Of a DNA stretch of 64,000 bases, positions 1 to 10,060 are shown one piece after another. The notes beneath the pieces were generated by a model. It ran no database searches and was not told where the DNA came from. It worked only from the letters and a program-made list of their open reading frames with translations. The translations under genes and the position numbers were made by a program. Location of the stretch: positions 7,415,929-7,479,928 of the forward strand of contig NZ_WING01000001.1 of NCBI RefSeq assembly GCF_009793335.1. The letters run 5' to 3'. Numbering within the stretch: the stretch's first letter is position 1; each line of letters opens with the position of its first letter. This DNA is from Actinomadura sp. J1-007. GTDB lineage: Bacteria > Actinomycetota > Actinomycetes > Streptosporangiales > Streptosporangiaceae.

Positions 1-1
1 A

Positions 2-808
2 AGCACTCGTGACCTGGTGCTGCGGAGTTTTGTCGATCCGTTCTATACCGAGAACGCCGAGGACTGGCTGAACCGGGAGGCCGGCGCCCTGGCCCTCCTC
101 ACGGGGACCGGCGTGCCGGCTCCCGGACTGGTCGCGGTCGATCCGACCGCCGCGCATTGCGAATACCCATCGCTCCTGATGACACATCTGACGGGCCGTC
201 CGGTCCTCGATGATGAGGGATTGGAGGCGCGCGTTCCTCTGCTGGCCCGCCAACTCGCGGCGATCCATGCGTTGCGGCCCGCCGAACGGCCCCGAGAGTA
301 TGTGGCGTTGACGACCGCCGACACCGTCGTCACTCCGAAAGGCGCCGACGCGGTGACATGGGCTGCGGCGATCGATGTGATCCGCAGGTCCGCGCCGTCC
401 TATGAGGGGCGATTCCTGCACCGGGATTTCCAACCCGGCAACGTGCTGTTCGACGTGCCGCCCGCAAGGTCGGCAGATGCGCGGATCACCGGCATCGTCG
501 ACTGGGCGGCGACCTCTTGGGGCCCGGCGGATCTCGATGTGGCGCACTGCTCCACCAACCTCGCGCTGCTGCACGGCCCGGGGTGGGGACTGCGGTTCAC
601 TGAGGCGTACGAGGAGGCCGGCGGGGTGCTGGCCGCGACCGCGAGCGAGCGGCTGTACTGGCAGGTGCGGGACGCGCTGGCGTCCTCGGAAGAAGTGCGG
701 CAGGTGGCGCGGCCATGGCGAGCGGCAGGGAGAACGGAACTGACGACACGCGCCGTAGAGGAACGGCTGGATGCCTATGTCACCGCCCTGATGGACGCGC
801 TGGGCTGA
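2..808 (+). CDS. APH/choline-kinase-type phosphotransferase, 5' end outside the window
   Basis: The frame is already open at base 2 and reads TRDLVLRSF before any convincing start, which is how the N-lobe of these kinases normally reads, so the true start lies upstream; the GTG at 17 is probably internal. The C-lobe is complete: the catalytic loop HRDFQPGN (about bases 420-443) carries the Asp and Asn, and the metal-binding segment GIVDWAATSWGPADLDVA follows near 490-540. The fold (PF01636) transfers phosphate from ATP to small hydroxylated molecules. Members include antibiotic kinases and kinases of unknown substrate, and nothing here picks one. No partner gene follows it. Confidence 0.85.
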   Translation, partial: STRDLVLRSFVDPFYTENAEDWLNREAGALALLTGTGVPAPGLVAVDPTAAHCEYPSLLMTHLTGRPVLDDEGLEARVPLLARQLAAIHALRPAERPREYVALTTADTVVTPKGADAVTWAAAIDVIRRSAPSYEGRFLHRDFQPGNVLFDVPPARSADARITGIVDWAATSWGPADLDVAHCSTNLALLHGPGWGLRFTEAYEEAGGVLAATASERLYWQVRDALASSEEVRQVARPWRAAGRTELTTRAVEERLDAYVTALMDALG

Positions 809-1192
809 GCCAAGGCGGTCCGGAGCGCGGCTCCCGACCTCATCGTTCACCGCCCATTCCGCCATTCATCTTTCCGCCGCTTTTCGATAGTGTTCCTCTT
901 CTGCGTGAACGCATTCGCGGCCGCGACATGCTGACCGTTCAGGAGGGCGACCGGCTCGCCGCAACCTCCTGGAAGGGGCTGATCGTCCTCAACGATGTTC
1001 GCGAAGCCACAAGGACGGCCTGGAGTCCGCGCGTCGAAGCGGCGAGGGCGGTGGGCGACGTCCCGTGGTCGATGATGACGAGCGCGCCGCGATTCCGGGC
1101 CGCCGCGAATGCGGGTCGTGCACGAGACTCTGGCCGAGCAAACTGGGCCGCACGGACCCAATGGGATCGGCGAACGGGTCGCGGGAGGTTGA
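809..1192. other. intergenic region, no supported gene
   Basis: About 380 bases between the phosphotransferase and the first Ser/Thr kinase. Short frames exist on both strands but none has a recognisable domain, a good ribosome binding site or a convincing start. The right end carries the GGGAGG ribosome binding site of the kinase. I see no transposase remnant or RNA gene. Confidence 0.6.
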
Positions 1193-2383
1193 GTGGAAGC
1201 GTTGACCGATGACGACCCGCGTAGCGCGGGGCGGTATCAATTGGAGGCCCGCTTGGGGAGTGGCGGGATGGGGCAGGTGTTCCTGGGGCGCTCCCCGGGC
1301 GGCCGTCCGGTCGCGGTCAAGATGATCCGGTCGGACCTGGCCCGGGAGCCCGAGTTCCGGCGCCGCTTCGCGCAGGAGGTCCGCGCGGCCCGCAAGGTGA
1401 ACGGCTTCTACACCGCCGAGGTGATCGACGCCGACCCCGATGCGAACCCGCCGTGGATGGCGACCGCCTACATCAAGGGGCCGTCGTTGGCCGAAGCGAT
1501 CGACGGGCATGGCCCGCTCCACGAAAGCGGGCTGCGGGTCCTGGGCGCCGGTCTGGTCGAAGGGGTGGCGGCGATTCATCGGGGCGGTCTGGTTCACCGT
1601 GACCTCAAACCCGGCAACGTGATCCTCGCCGAGGACGGTCCCCGCCTCATCGACTTCGGCATCGCCCGGGCCCTGGACGCCTCCACCAGCACCGTCGTGG
1701 TCGGGACCCCGGGGTTCATGTCTCCCGAGCAGGTGCGCGGCCGGGATATCGGCAGGGCCAGCGACGTGTTCGGCCTCGGTGCCCTTCTTGCCTTTGCGGC
1801 TGCTGGAGCCGGCCCCTTCGGCGCCGGGCGTCCTGAGGCCGTCCTCTACCGGATCGTCCATGAGGAGCCCGATCTCGTCGCGCTCCGGCATCTGCCGTCC
1901 GATCTCCAGGACTTGATCGCCGTCTGCCTCGCCAAGGACCCCGCCGCGCGGCCGTCCCTGGAGGCCATGCTCACTCGGCTGGCCGCCCCTGCGGTCCCGC
2001 TGGGCACGCCAGGCCAGGGACTGGCCGTCAGCGACCTGGGCCTGGTCGCCGACGACCCACGCGTTCGGGGCAAGCGCAAGGTCGTGCTCGACTACCTACG
2101 CGGAAAGATCAGCTACGAGAACGAGCCGTGGATGTTCGACGACGACGTGATCATGTTCGCCGTGGGAGGGCTGAAGTCCGCGGACCCCCAATGGATCCGA
2201 GCCCAGACCCGGACCTCGGCCTGGCCTCGGGACCTCATCGTCGACCTGATGGTCCTGCTGGGAGAGACTCCGGACGAGATCCAGACGCTCCTCCAGGCCG
2301 CTGACGGGGAGACCCTCAGCGGCCGCCACTTCGGGTTCTTGTTCCCGAGCTCGCCGGCACCGCCCACCATGTCCCACGACTGA
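1193..2383 (+). CDS. cytosolic Ser/Thr protein kinase with uncharacterised C-terminal region
   Basis: A 396-residue Hanks-type kinase. The GTG start at 1193 is preceded by GGGAGG about 6 bases away. Visible kinase elements are the glycine loop GSGGMGQVF (residues 22-30), the ATP-binding Lys43 in VAVKM, the catalytic loop HRDLKPGN near residue 135, IDFGIA near 153 and the SPEQV activation-segment end. The catalytic domain ends near residue 270; the remaining 125 residues match no family I recognise. There is no membrane segment or PASTA repeat, so it acts in the cytosol. The extreme C-terminus may be misread: adding one base near 2346 gives a frame reading FPELAGTAHHV and continuing to about 2503. 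The next genes encode an FG-GAP protein and a second kinase, suggesting one signalling locus. Confidence 0.9.
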   Translation: MEALTDDDPRSAGRYQLEARLGSGGMGQVFLGRSPGGRPVAVKMIRSDLAREPEFRRRFAQEVRAARKVNGFYTAEVIDADPDANPPWMATAYIKGPSLAEAIDGHGPLHESGLRVLGAGLVEGVAAIHRGGLVHRDLKPGNVILAEDGPRLIDFGIARALDASTSTVVVGTPGFMSPEQVRGRDIGRASDVFGLGALLAFAAAGAGPFGAGRPEAVLYRIVHEEPDLVALRHLPSDLQDLIAVCLAKDPAARPSLEAMLTRLAAPAVPLGTPGQGLAVSDLGLVADDPRVRGKRKVVLDYLRGKISYENEPWMFDDDVIMFAVGGLKSADPQWIRAQTRTSAWPRDLIVDLMVLLGETPDEIQTLLQAADGETLSGRHFGFLFPSSPAPPTMSHD

Positions 2384-2584
2384 CCGCCGCCGGCTCCAGC
2401 GGTGTGAACGCCCGTGCCGCGGAGGATCGCTGGATGCACGACAGGGGAACGGGGGCGGGCCCTGGCTGGGGTGGCCGGGGAACGCGGGTTTGCGGGGTGG
2501 GCTGACAGGTTGCGGCGATCGTGAGATCTTGGCGCATCTCGATCAAGAAGGGCGTACCGCTCGGCGTCGTTGTCAGGAGCCGCT

Positions 2585-3986
2585 TTGAAGAGACGTTCGC
2601 TGATCGCGATCGGTGCCGTGGTCACCGTCGGCCTCGGCGCCGCGGGCGCGGGCGCGCTCGATGACGACGGGACGCCGAAAGCCGCGTCCGTCACCTCTAC
2701 GCCCAGCGCCGCCGGTTCCCTCCGGCCCGTCACGCCCGCCCGGCCCGTCACCTTCACCAAGCCCGCCAAGCGCGCCGACTTCAACGGCGACGGCTATCGC
2801 GACCTCATCGACCCGTTCGTGAATCCAGGCCAGGGTCCCGGCCTGCTCACGGTCGTCTACGGCAGCCCCGAGGGGCCGACCTCCGGCCGTCACCAGAGCA
2901 TCGGCCCGTCCGTCCCCGGCGTTCCCGGCGACGCGCAGGTCGGATGGACGGTCGCCACCGCCGATTTCGACCGCGACGGTTACGCCGACCTGGCGGTCGA
3001 TACGGTCACTTTGCGCGAGCCGGCCCGCTCCGTCCCGATCGTGATCTTCTACGGCTCCGCCACCGGGCTCACCGGCCGGTCGGTGGTGCTCAAGAGCCCC
3101 GTGGGCGACTCCGTGGACAGCATGGCGGCCGGTGACTTCGACGGGGCCGGGGCATGGATCTCGTCGTCACCGGCGAGGGAACGAGCTGGGTCTTCCGCGA
3201 CATCACCACCAAGCCCGTCAAGGCCGCCAAGATCCCCGTGACCGGCCGTACCGGGGACAGGGTCCGCCGACGCTCCGTGGGCCCGGCCGCCCACGCGTGG
3301 GCCCGGGACCCGGTCGTGGCCGACGTCAACGGCGACCACCGTTCGGACCTGGTGCTGGTGGTCGAGACCCCGGCCGCGGACGGTGAGGAGGGAGAGAGTT
3401 TCTGGAACGCCGAACTGCGCCTGGGCACCGCCAAGGGGCTGAGCGGGAACGCGGTCGGTTTCGGCGACGACCAGTTCTCCGACGGGTCGGACCCGCTGGC
3501 CGGTGACGTCAACGGAGACGGCAGGGCCGACGTGATCGTCGGGGCCCCGACGGCACGCTCGTCACCTTCCCCGGCACAACGGAGGGCCTCGCGCCCGGAA
3601 ACCGGATCAGGCTTCCGATGCGGGGCGAGGTCCGGGCGCTGGCGGCCGGCGACACCGACGGAGACGGCAACGCGGACCTGGCGGTCGGCGGCTGGAACAT
3701 GACGGTCGCGGTCCTGCCCGGCGGCGAGAACGGTCCCGTCCCCGCCAGAGCCCGCCGTTTCGACAGGACGACACCCGGCCTGCCCGCCGCCCCCGGAAAC
3801 GACCTGCGGAACTTCGGTGACCGCGTGCTCCTCACCGACCTGAACGGCGATCAGAAAGCCGATCTCATCGTCGGGGCCACGCAGGAGAAGGTTCCCGCCC
3901 AGGACCGTGTCTTCATCCTTCCCGGCAGCGACTCCGGGGTCACCGTCAAAGGCGCCACCGCCCTCAGAAGGGCCGACCTGAAATGA
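2585..3986 (+). pseudogene. FG-GAP/VCBS-repeat beta-propeller protein, membrane-anchored or secreted (two frameshifts)
   Basis: The start is probably the TTG at 2585 (MKRRSLIAIGAVV), 5 bases after AGGAG. An N-terminal hydrophobic segment with Arg residues before it looks like a signal peptide or anchor, followed by a Pro/Thr/Ser linker. The body holds repeated calcium-binding-type loops: DFNGDGYRD, DFDRDGYAD, DVNGDHRSD, DVNGDGRAD, DTDGDGNAD and DLNGDQKAD, as in FG-GAP propellers that sit outside the membrane. The frame breaks twice, near 3150 and near 3547; each repair needs one added base in a G or C run, after which the repeats continue in register to the stop at 3986. A paralogue with the same layout lies at 38378. 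It sits between two kinases. The ligand is unknown. Confidence 0.8.
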
Positions 3987-4200
3987 CCGAACCAAGATCA
4001 CTTTGCTTGGGCTGATCGGGGCCGTGCGTCGTTGCGGGACTTCTTGGTGCTCATGGTGGCTTGGCCGTACGCGTCCTCGGGACCGGTCCCGGCGTGTCCG
4101 GCTAAGGTTCGGCTCGAACGGGTGGAGGGGAACGGTCGCTGACGAGGCGCGAGGTGTTGGAAGGTGAATGGGGCGGGGGCCGAGCGGTAGAGGGAACAGC

Positions 4201-6422
4201 GTGGACATCAGTTACCGCGAGTGTTTCGCGAATGGCCGTCGTGCCTTGGCCGAGGGGCGGCTGGACGAGGCGGTCGCAGCGTTTCGGGCTGCGGCGATCC
4301 TGCGGCCGGCGGATGCGGCGGCGCATCTCGAACTCGCGACGAGCCTGCGTAGGGCCGGTCTGATCGAAGCCGCCCGGCAGGCGTTCACCCGGGCGATCGC
4401 GGTCAGCCCGGACGGCGCCGCGGCCGTGAGAGCCAGGGCCGCGCTGGGGAGCTCCCGCCCCCACCGGTCGAGCGCCGCAATTTCCGCGTCGGGCAGCGGT
4501 TGCACAGCCAGCGGCAGCGTGTGTTCGAGGTGGTGGACATTCGCGTCGGTGGGTTCGGGGTGGTCTACATTGTGCGGAATCTCGGAGACTCGGGGACGCG
4601 GCTGGCACTGAAGACGTTCAATGCCAGTTATCTGTGGAGCGATGACGACCGGCGGCGGTTCGAGCGGGAAGCGGCGACCTGGATCAGTCTTCAACCGCAC
4701 CGCAACGTTGTGACGGCCACTTCGGTGGACCTCATCGAGGGGTTCCCGTGTTTGGAAATGGAGTACGTCGACGGCGGTGACCTCAGCGCGTTGCTGGCCG
4801 CCGGGCCGCTGAAAGCCGAGCGCGCGGTCCGGCTCGGCATCCAGTTCTGCGATGGAATGGGGCACGCGTCCCGACAGCTCGGCCTCGTTCACCGTGATGT
4901 CAAGCCGGCGAACTGCCTGCTCACGTCCGACGGAACGCTCAAGGTCACCGACTTCGGGCTCGCCCGCGCCTTCGACCGGCCGGCCGACGCGGCCCATACC
5001 GGCGTGCCCGCGGGCGCGGCGGCCTTCGTCACCACCGTGATCGGGACGCCTGCGTACATGGCGCCCGAGCAGTTCCGTCCCGGGCAGCGGTTGGACACCC
5101 GCACCGACATTTACGCCTTCGGTGTGATGCTGCACCAGATGCTCACCGGGGAGCTGCTCGCCGCCGGCCATGCGCCTCGACGGCAACGGTGGTGGCGCAA
5201 GCGGGAGGCGCGGCTCGCACGAATCATCGGGGACTGCACCGCGCCACGGCGCGAAGACCGCCCGGCCACATTCGCGGATGTGCGCGCGGAACTGGAAGAG
5301 GTCTTCCCGGCGTCCGCCGGTCCTGCCGCCGTCCCGCCCAGCGCCGCGATGCTGTGTGAGCGGGCCATCGGCCAGCGCCACTTGGGCCTGCACCGCCAAG
5401 CGCTGGCGACCGCCGAGGAGGGATTGCGGACCGTCGGCGATGGCGAACGGGTAATGCGCGGGCACCTGTGGCAGGTCAAGGGCCTGGCCCACGTCGACCT
5501 CGGCCAGTACGACGACGCCGTCGTTGCCCAGGACAAAGCGATCGAGTTGAACCCGGACGAATACAGCGCGTGGGTATGCAAGGGAGCTGCGCTGGAGAAA
5601 CTCTCCAGATCCTCGGAGGCATTGGCCTGCTACGACCGAGCGGTCGAACTCGCTCCGGACGAGGCATACGGTTGGCGCGGCCGCGCTTCGGCCCTCCTGC
5701 GGTTGAGACGCTACAAGGACGGACTGGTCGCCTGCGAGCGGGCCGCCGCCATTGCCCCGAACGACGAGGAAGTGCTTTATTTCTGGGCCGTGACGCTGCG
5801 GAAGCTGGGCAGACAAGATGAGGCTTTGGGCATCGTCGAACGGCTGCTCGCCGTTTCACCGCGCTACAGCCAGGGGTGGATCGAGAAGGCCAATCTCCTG
5901 TGTGTGACGGGCCGCGCCGATGAGGCGATCATCTGCGCTGACCGTGCCGCGGAGATCGCGCCGGACGATCCCGTGGTCCTGAACAACCGGGGTATCACGC
6001 TGGAGAAACTGCGCCGGTTCGATGAGGCGCTCGCTTGCTACGACCGCGTTCTGCGGAACGAGCCGGACAACGGCGTCTCCTGGCACCGGCGCGGTGCGGT
6101 GCTCCGCGAGTTGGGCCGGTTCGAGGAAGCGCTGGACGGCTTCGCCCGCGCGACGGACCTCGCACCCCGCGAAGCCGACGTCTGGTGCGACCGGGGAGTC
6201 ACCATGGAGCGCCTCGGCCGGTACGAGGAGGCGCTGGCCTGCTACGACCGGATGGCGGAACTCGCCCCGGACGACGGCTGGGCCTGGTTCAACCGGGGCG
6301 TCACGCTGGAGAAACTGGACCGCCTGCCAGAGGCGTTGGCCAGCCTCGAACAGGCGGTGCGGACCGCGCCGGACAACGCCACCGCCGCGAAGGCACGCGA
6401 TCGCGTGCAGAGCAAGCAGTGA
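4201..6422 (+). pseudogene. TPR - Ser/Thr kinase - TPR protein (one frameshift before the kinase domain)
   Basis: Start taken as GTG 4201, 6 bases after AGAGGGA; ATG 4168 is an in-frame alternative. Residues 1-85 form two TPRs. One base is missing in the C5 run at 4458-4462; adding it joins this part to a frame that runs unbroken to 6422 and gives about 740 residues. The kinase has GGFGVVYIV, the Lys in LALKTF, HRDVKPAN, VTDFGLARA and APEQF. After it come about nine TPRs, for example YDDAVVAQDKAIELNPDEY. No membrane segment is seen, so this is a cytosolic kinase flanked by protein-interaction repeats. The segment EREAATWISL is close to the EAATWVGL of the kinase at 15416, pointing to a shared subfamily. 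Targets are unknown. Confidence 0.85.
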
Positions 6423-6447
6423 GCACCGCGATACAACGGCGGTGCTC
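6421..6447 (+). terminator. hairpin after the TPR-kinase gene
   Basis: GAGCACCGC and GCGGTGCTC form a perfect 9-bp stem with a 9-base loop that begins at the stop codon of the kinase. There is no clear T-run, which is common for actinobacterial terminators. Confidence 0.65.
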
Positions 6448-6594
6448 ACCGCTTGCTACCGGGGACCGGAGAAGAACTGTTCCGATTACCTCTCGGGTAA
6501 TCGACCTGTCGCCATTGCCTCGGGACGCTGGTGTCGGACAGGCGAGGGAAAGCCCTTTCTTCCTCGCTCGTCACCGCGGCACGTGGGAGGTTTC

Positions 6595-6959
6595 GTGGAA
6601 CAGGTGGTCATCGGGACGGTCGGCGTCCTGTTCGCCTTGATGGGCTTTACGGGCTGCTCGCGCCTGCGTCGCTGCTGGCCCCGTTCGGCACTGAGGTGAC
6701 CTCGGCGGACGGACGGAACGAGGTTCGTGCGGTCTACGGAGGGTTCGGCCTGGCGATGGCGCTGGCGCTCATCGTGGCCGCCGCCGACACCGGGGGCCTG
6801 CGCGACGGTGTGGTGGCGGCGGTGGCGCTGGCCCTCGCGGGAATGGGCGCCGGCCGGGTCATCTCCATGTGCATCGACCGTCCGTCGCGGTTCTATCCGA
6901 CCGTGTTCTACCTCCTTGTCGAGTTGGCGCTCGCGGCCGCCCTGCTAATGGCCCGTTGA
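6595..6959 (+). pseudogene. small four-helix membrane protein, DUF4345-like (one frameshift)
   Basis: GTG at 6595 follows GGGAGG by about 5 bases. The first 17 residues (VEQVVIGTVGVLFALMG) read in one frame; a base is missing near 6643-6647, and the protein continues as LYGLLAPASLLAPFG to 6959. The joined product is about 121 residues with four hydrophobic segments. The central NEVRAVYGG and GRVIS elements are typical of DUF4345 membrane proteins, whose function is unknown. It stands alone after a terminator. Confidence 0.65.
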
Positions 6960-7148
6960 AGCCGGCCCTGAAGACCGTGTTGTTTCCAGAACGCGCCTTC
7001 ATCGGGCCCTGGCCGCTGGGATATTCGTAATCGACCGCGACCTTCTTGGGAGGCCGCCCGGGGCCCGAGGCCGCTGACGCCGCCCAGTGAGCGGCGAAGG
7101 CGATCACGCCCCGCCGCGAGGTTGGGGCATGCCGTAGCGTGGGTGGGC

Positions 7149-7775
7149 ATGTGGGGTCAGTTGGCGGCCTTCACGGGCCTGTCGGTCGTCGTCATCTGCA
7201 CTCCGGGCCCCGACACCGCGCTGACCGTCCGGAACGCCTTGTCCGGCGGACGCCGGGGCGGTGTCTGGACGGCGGCAGGCGTGGCGATCGGCCAGGCGGT
7301 CTGGACGGTCGCCGCCGGCTTCGGCGTCGCCGGGCTCGTGCACGCGTCCGAGCCGGTGTTCGTGGCGATGAAGCTGGCGGGCGCCGCCTACCTGGCCTAC
7401 CTGGGTGCGCAGTCGCTGCGCGCGGCCTGGCGCGGCCGCCAACCGGGCGACGTCCAGCATCCCGAGCTCGGGCCGTCACGGACGAGGTCACTGCGGCAGG
7501 GCCTCATCAACGACCTCGCCAATCCCAAGATGGCCGCCTTCTTCATGAGCCTTCTGCCCCAGTTCGCACCTGGCGGCGAGGTCGCGACCATGGTCGCTCT
7601 GGGCCTGCTGTTCTCCCTGCTGACGTTCGCCTGGCTCGCCCTGTACAGCGTGATGATCGACGGCGCTCGCGCACTGTTCGACCGTCCACGGGTCCGCCGC
7701 GCCACGGACGCGATCGCGGGCACGGTCCTCATCGGCTTCGGCGCGCGCCTGGCATTGGCCGGTCGCACTCACTGA
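7149..7775 (+). CDS. LysE/RhtB-family amino-acid exporter
   Basis: 208 residues beginning MWGQLAAFTGLSVVVICTPG. The ICTPGPDTALTVRNALSGG stretch in the first helix and following loop is the hallmark of LysE/RhtB exporters, and about six hydrophobic segments follow. These inner-membrane proteins export amino acids or related metabolites by proton antiport; the substrate cannot be told. ATG 7149 is chosen because TAGCGT, a good -10 box, ends 8 bases before it and there is no ribosome binding site, so the message is probably leaderless. Short, monocistronic, with no adjacent Lrp/ArgP-type regulator. Confidence 0.88.
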   Translation: MWGQLAAFTGLSVVVICTPGPDTALTVRNALSGGRRGGVWTAAGVAIGQAVWTVAAGFGVAGLVHASEPVFVAMKLAGAAYLAYLGAQSLRAAWRGRQPGDVQHPELGPSRTRSLRQGLINDLANPKMAAFFMSLLPQFAPGGEVATMVALGLLFSLLTFAWLALYSVMIDGARALFDRPRVRRATDAIAGTVLIGFGARLALAGRTH

Positions 7776-7938
7776 CGGCTCACGTTCCGGCTGACCCCCG
7801 TGATGACGCTGGTGGCCAAAATCCATCCGCACGCGATCAGCGCATATGACGGCCATTGAAAGAACCCGGCGGGCAGAACGACATGCCGGCCCCGGGACAA
7901 GGCCCAAACGACGCGAGGCTCGGTGTCGGCCAGGTCCG

Positions 7939-8604
7939 TCAACCGGCTCCCCGCCCGTCGCGGGGCCTGCTATCGAAGGACGGGCTCGCGGGGGCGAGGA
8001 GGGCGATCGACGATTGGACGGCCGTCTCGGTGATCTCGCTGAGCCTTCGGCCGTCCTCGACGGTGGTGGCGGCCAGTTCGTAGAGGCCGCCGACCAGGAT
8101 CAGCACCGTTTCCCGGGACACCCGCCCGGCGCCCGCGGCGCGCCATTCGTCGGTGTCGCACGCGGTCTGGATCGTGGCGACGAACGCCTCCATGCCCTGG
8201 CGGTGCAGGCGGCGGGCCACGTCGCCGTTGAGCGAGGGCAGGTCCCGGATCGCGCAGACCATGACGGCGGGGTCGGCCTCGGCGCAGGCGATCCAGGTCT
8301 CCACGCCGCGGCGGATCTGGTCGCGCCACGGCGCGGTCCGGTCGATGGAGGCGGAGATCCGTTCGACGAGCATGGTGTTGACGGCGGTCAGCAGCGCGAT
8401 GAGGCACTCGTCCTTGCCCGCGAAGTGCTCGTAGAAGGTGCGCCGCGAGGTGCGGGCGTGGCGGACGATGTCGGCGACCGTGCTGGCGGAGTAGCCGCGT
8501 TCGGCGATGGAGGCGGCGAGACCGTCCAGGAGCCGGTCGCGGTGACCGTCGCCGGGGATGGTGGTCAGGGTTCTCTGATCAAGCTGCCGCCGCACAGCCG
8601 TCAT
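7939..8604 (-). CDS. TetR/AcrR-family transcriptional regulator
   Basis: 221 residues. The N-terminal helix-turn-helix is clear: a helix around RLLDGLAASIAERGY, then STVADIVRHARTSRRTFYEHF, typical TetR DNA-binding residues. The C-terminal ligand domain is divergent, so the effector is unknown. ATG 8604 is supported by an upstream purine-rich AAAGGCGGG. It is divergent from the saccharopine-dehydrogenase-like gene at 8840, and the shared 235-base region contains two copies of the same palindrome (8641-8679), the likely operators for self-control and for control of its neighbour. Confidence 0.9.
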   Translation of the reverse strand: MTAVRRQLDQRTLTTIPGDGHRDRLLDGLAASIAERGYSASTVADIVRHARTSRRTFYEHFAGKDECLIALLTAVNTMLVERISASIDRTAPWRDQIRRGVETWIACAEADPAVMVCAIRDLPSLNGDVARRLHRQGMEAFVATIQTACDTDEWRAAGAGRVSRETVLILVGGLYELAATTVEDGRRLSEITETAVQSSIALLAPASPSFDSRPRDGRGAG

Positions 8605-8640
8605 GGTATCCCGCCTTTCGTGATGCCTCTTGAGTTGAAC

Positions 8641-8679
8641 GGTACATCGGCGTACCATCCGGCGGTACGGTCGTGTACC
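8641..8679. promoter_or_regulatory. two tandem GGTAC-N6-GTACC palindromes, likely TetR operators
   Basis: GGTAC ATCGGC GTACC at 8641-8656 and GGTAC GGTCGT GTACC at 8664-8679, 23 bases apart, about two helical turns. They lie just upstream of the TetR start at 8604 in the region shared with the gene at 8840. Identical arms with different spacers argue for a protein-binding site rather than an RNA hairpin. Confidence 0.7.
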
Positions 8680-8839
8680 AGGCCGGGAAAGGCAATGCGT
8701 GGCACCCGCCACGTTCCGGCCGCTTCCGTGGCTCCGACGGCCTGGCGTACCCGCCGACGGCTCGCGGACGTCGTGTGGCCGCGGCGGGCGGATGCGAAGA
8801 ATCCGATTCTGAGAACGGCGAGTTGAGGGCGAGTGAGCA

Positions 8840-10021
8840 ATGGCCATTGAGCGCGAGTACGACATCGTCCTGTTCGGAGCCACCGGCTTCACCGGCGCTC
8901 TGACCGCCGAATACCTGGCCGAGCACGCCCCGGCCACGACGCGCTGGGCACTGGCGGGCCGCAACGAGGCCAAGCTGAGGGCGGTGCGCGACCGGCTCGC
9001 GGCGATCGATCCGGCCTGCGCGGAACTGCCGCTGCTGCACGCCGACACGGGCGACGTGGCCTCGATCAAGGAGGTCGCGCGTTCCACCCGGGTCGTCATC
9101 ACCACCGTCGGCCCGTACGTGCGGTACGGCGAGCCGCTGGTGGCCGCGTGCGCCGAGTCCGGCACCGACTACCTCGACCTGACCGGCGAGCCCACGTTCA
9201 TCGACCGGATGTACGTCGAGCACCACGCCGAGGCGGTACGCAGCGGCGCCCGGATCGTGCACGCGGCGGGCTTCGACTCGATCCCGCACGACCTCGGCGC
9301 CTACTTCACCGTCAAGCACCTGCCCGAGGGCGTTCCGCTGCACGTCGAGGGCTTCGTGCGGGCGAACGCGACCATCTCCGGCGGCACGCTGCACTCGGCG
9401 ATCGGCATCTTCTCCGACGTGCGCGGCATGATCAACGCCGAGCGCGAGCGGCGGCGCGTGGAGAGCCCCGTTCCGCGGGGCCGGACGATCCGGGTGTCCC
9501 GCCGGCCCGTCCCGCGGACGCGCGCCCGCTGGACGCTGCCGTTCCCGTCGATCGACGCGCAGATCGTGACGCGTTCGGCCGCCGCGAACGAGCGCTACGG
9601 CCCCGACTTCTCGTACGGGCACTATGTCGCCGTCAAGCGCCTTCCGGTCGCCGTGGGCCTGGCGGCGGGCGCCGGGGCGGCCGTGGCGCTCGCGCAGCTT
9701 CCGCCGACCCGCTCGCTGCTGCTGCGGTTGCGCGCCCCGGGCGACGGCCCGTCGGCCGAGCAGCGCGCCGGGCACTGGTTCAGCGTGAAGTTCGCCGGCG
9801 AGGGCGGCGGCAGGCGCGTCGTCACCGAGGTCAGCGGCGGCGACCCGGGCTACGGCGAGACGGCCAAGATGCTGGCCGAGTCGGCGCTGTGCCTGGCGTT
9901 CGACGATCTGCCCGCGTCCGCCGGCCAGGTCACGACGGCCACCGCCATGGGCGACGCCCTGATCGAACGGCTCGACCGGGCCGGCATCACCTTCCGAGTG
10001 CTGTCCGAGGAACGGCTGTAA
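8840..10021 (+). CDS. saccharopine dehydrogenase-like NAD(P)-binding oxidoreductase (trans-acting enoyl reductase type)
   Basis: 393 residues. The N-terminus YDIVLFGATGFTGALTAEYL is a Rossmann nucleotide-binding segment. The segments WALAGRNEAKL, TTVGPYVRYGEPLVAAC and YLDLTGE are characteristic of the saccharopine-dehydrogenase-like family, which in mycobacteria includes trans-acting enoyl reductases for phenolic and dimycocerosate lipids. A hydrophobic stretch near residues 270-290 suggests membrane association. It probably reduces a lipid-linked substrate, but no polyketide synthase is nearby to name it. Start ATG 8840 follows GAGGGCGAG. Divergent from TetR 7939 and probably repressed by it. 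Confidence 0.82.
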   Translation: MAIEREYDIVLFGATGFTGALTAEYLAEHAPATTRWALAGRNEAKLRAVRDRLAAIDPACAELPLLHADTGDVASIKEVARSTRVVITTVGPYVRYGEPLVAACAESGTDYLDLTGEPTFIDRMYVEHHAEAVRSGARIVHAAGFDSIPHDLGAYFTVKHLPEGVPLHVEGFVRANATISGGTLHSAIGIFSDVRGMINAERERRRVESPVPRGRTIRVSRRPVPRTRARWTLPFPSIDAQIVTRSAAANERYGPDFSYGHYVAVKRLPVAVGLAAGAGAAVALAQLPPTRSLLLRLRAPGDGPSAEQRAGHWFSVKFAGEGGGRRVVTEVSGGDPGYGETAKMLAESALCLAFDDLPASAGQVTTATAMGDALIERLDRAGITFRVLSEERL

Positions 10022-10060
10022 CGGCCTCCGCAAGCGCCGCCCACGGCCGCCTCTCTGGCT

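Noticed and set aside
2..808. Naming the first gene an aminoglycoside resistance gene
   Set aside because: The family motif only shows a small-molecule kinase; no subfamily-specific residues or resistance context are visible.
3987..4030. CCAAG/CTTGG hairpin after the FG-GAP gene as a terminator
   Set aside because: A 5-bp stem with an 8-base loop is too weak to claim.
8605..9165. Longer upstream start for the TetR gene at 7939
   Set aside because: It would overlap the start of the saccharopine-dehydrogenase-like gene and the operators; MTAVRRQLDQ at 8604 fits TetR length and has a ribosome binding site.
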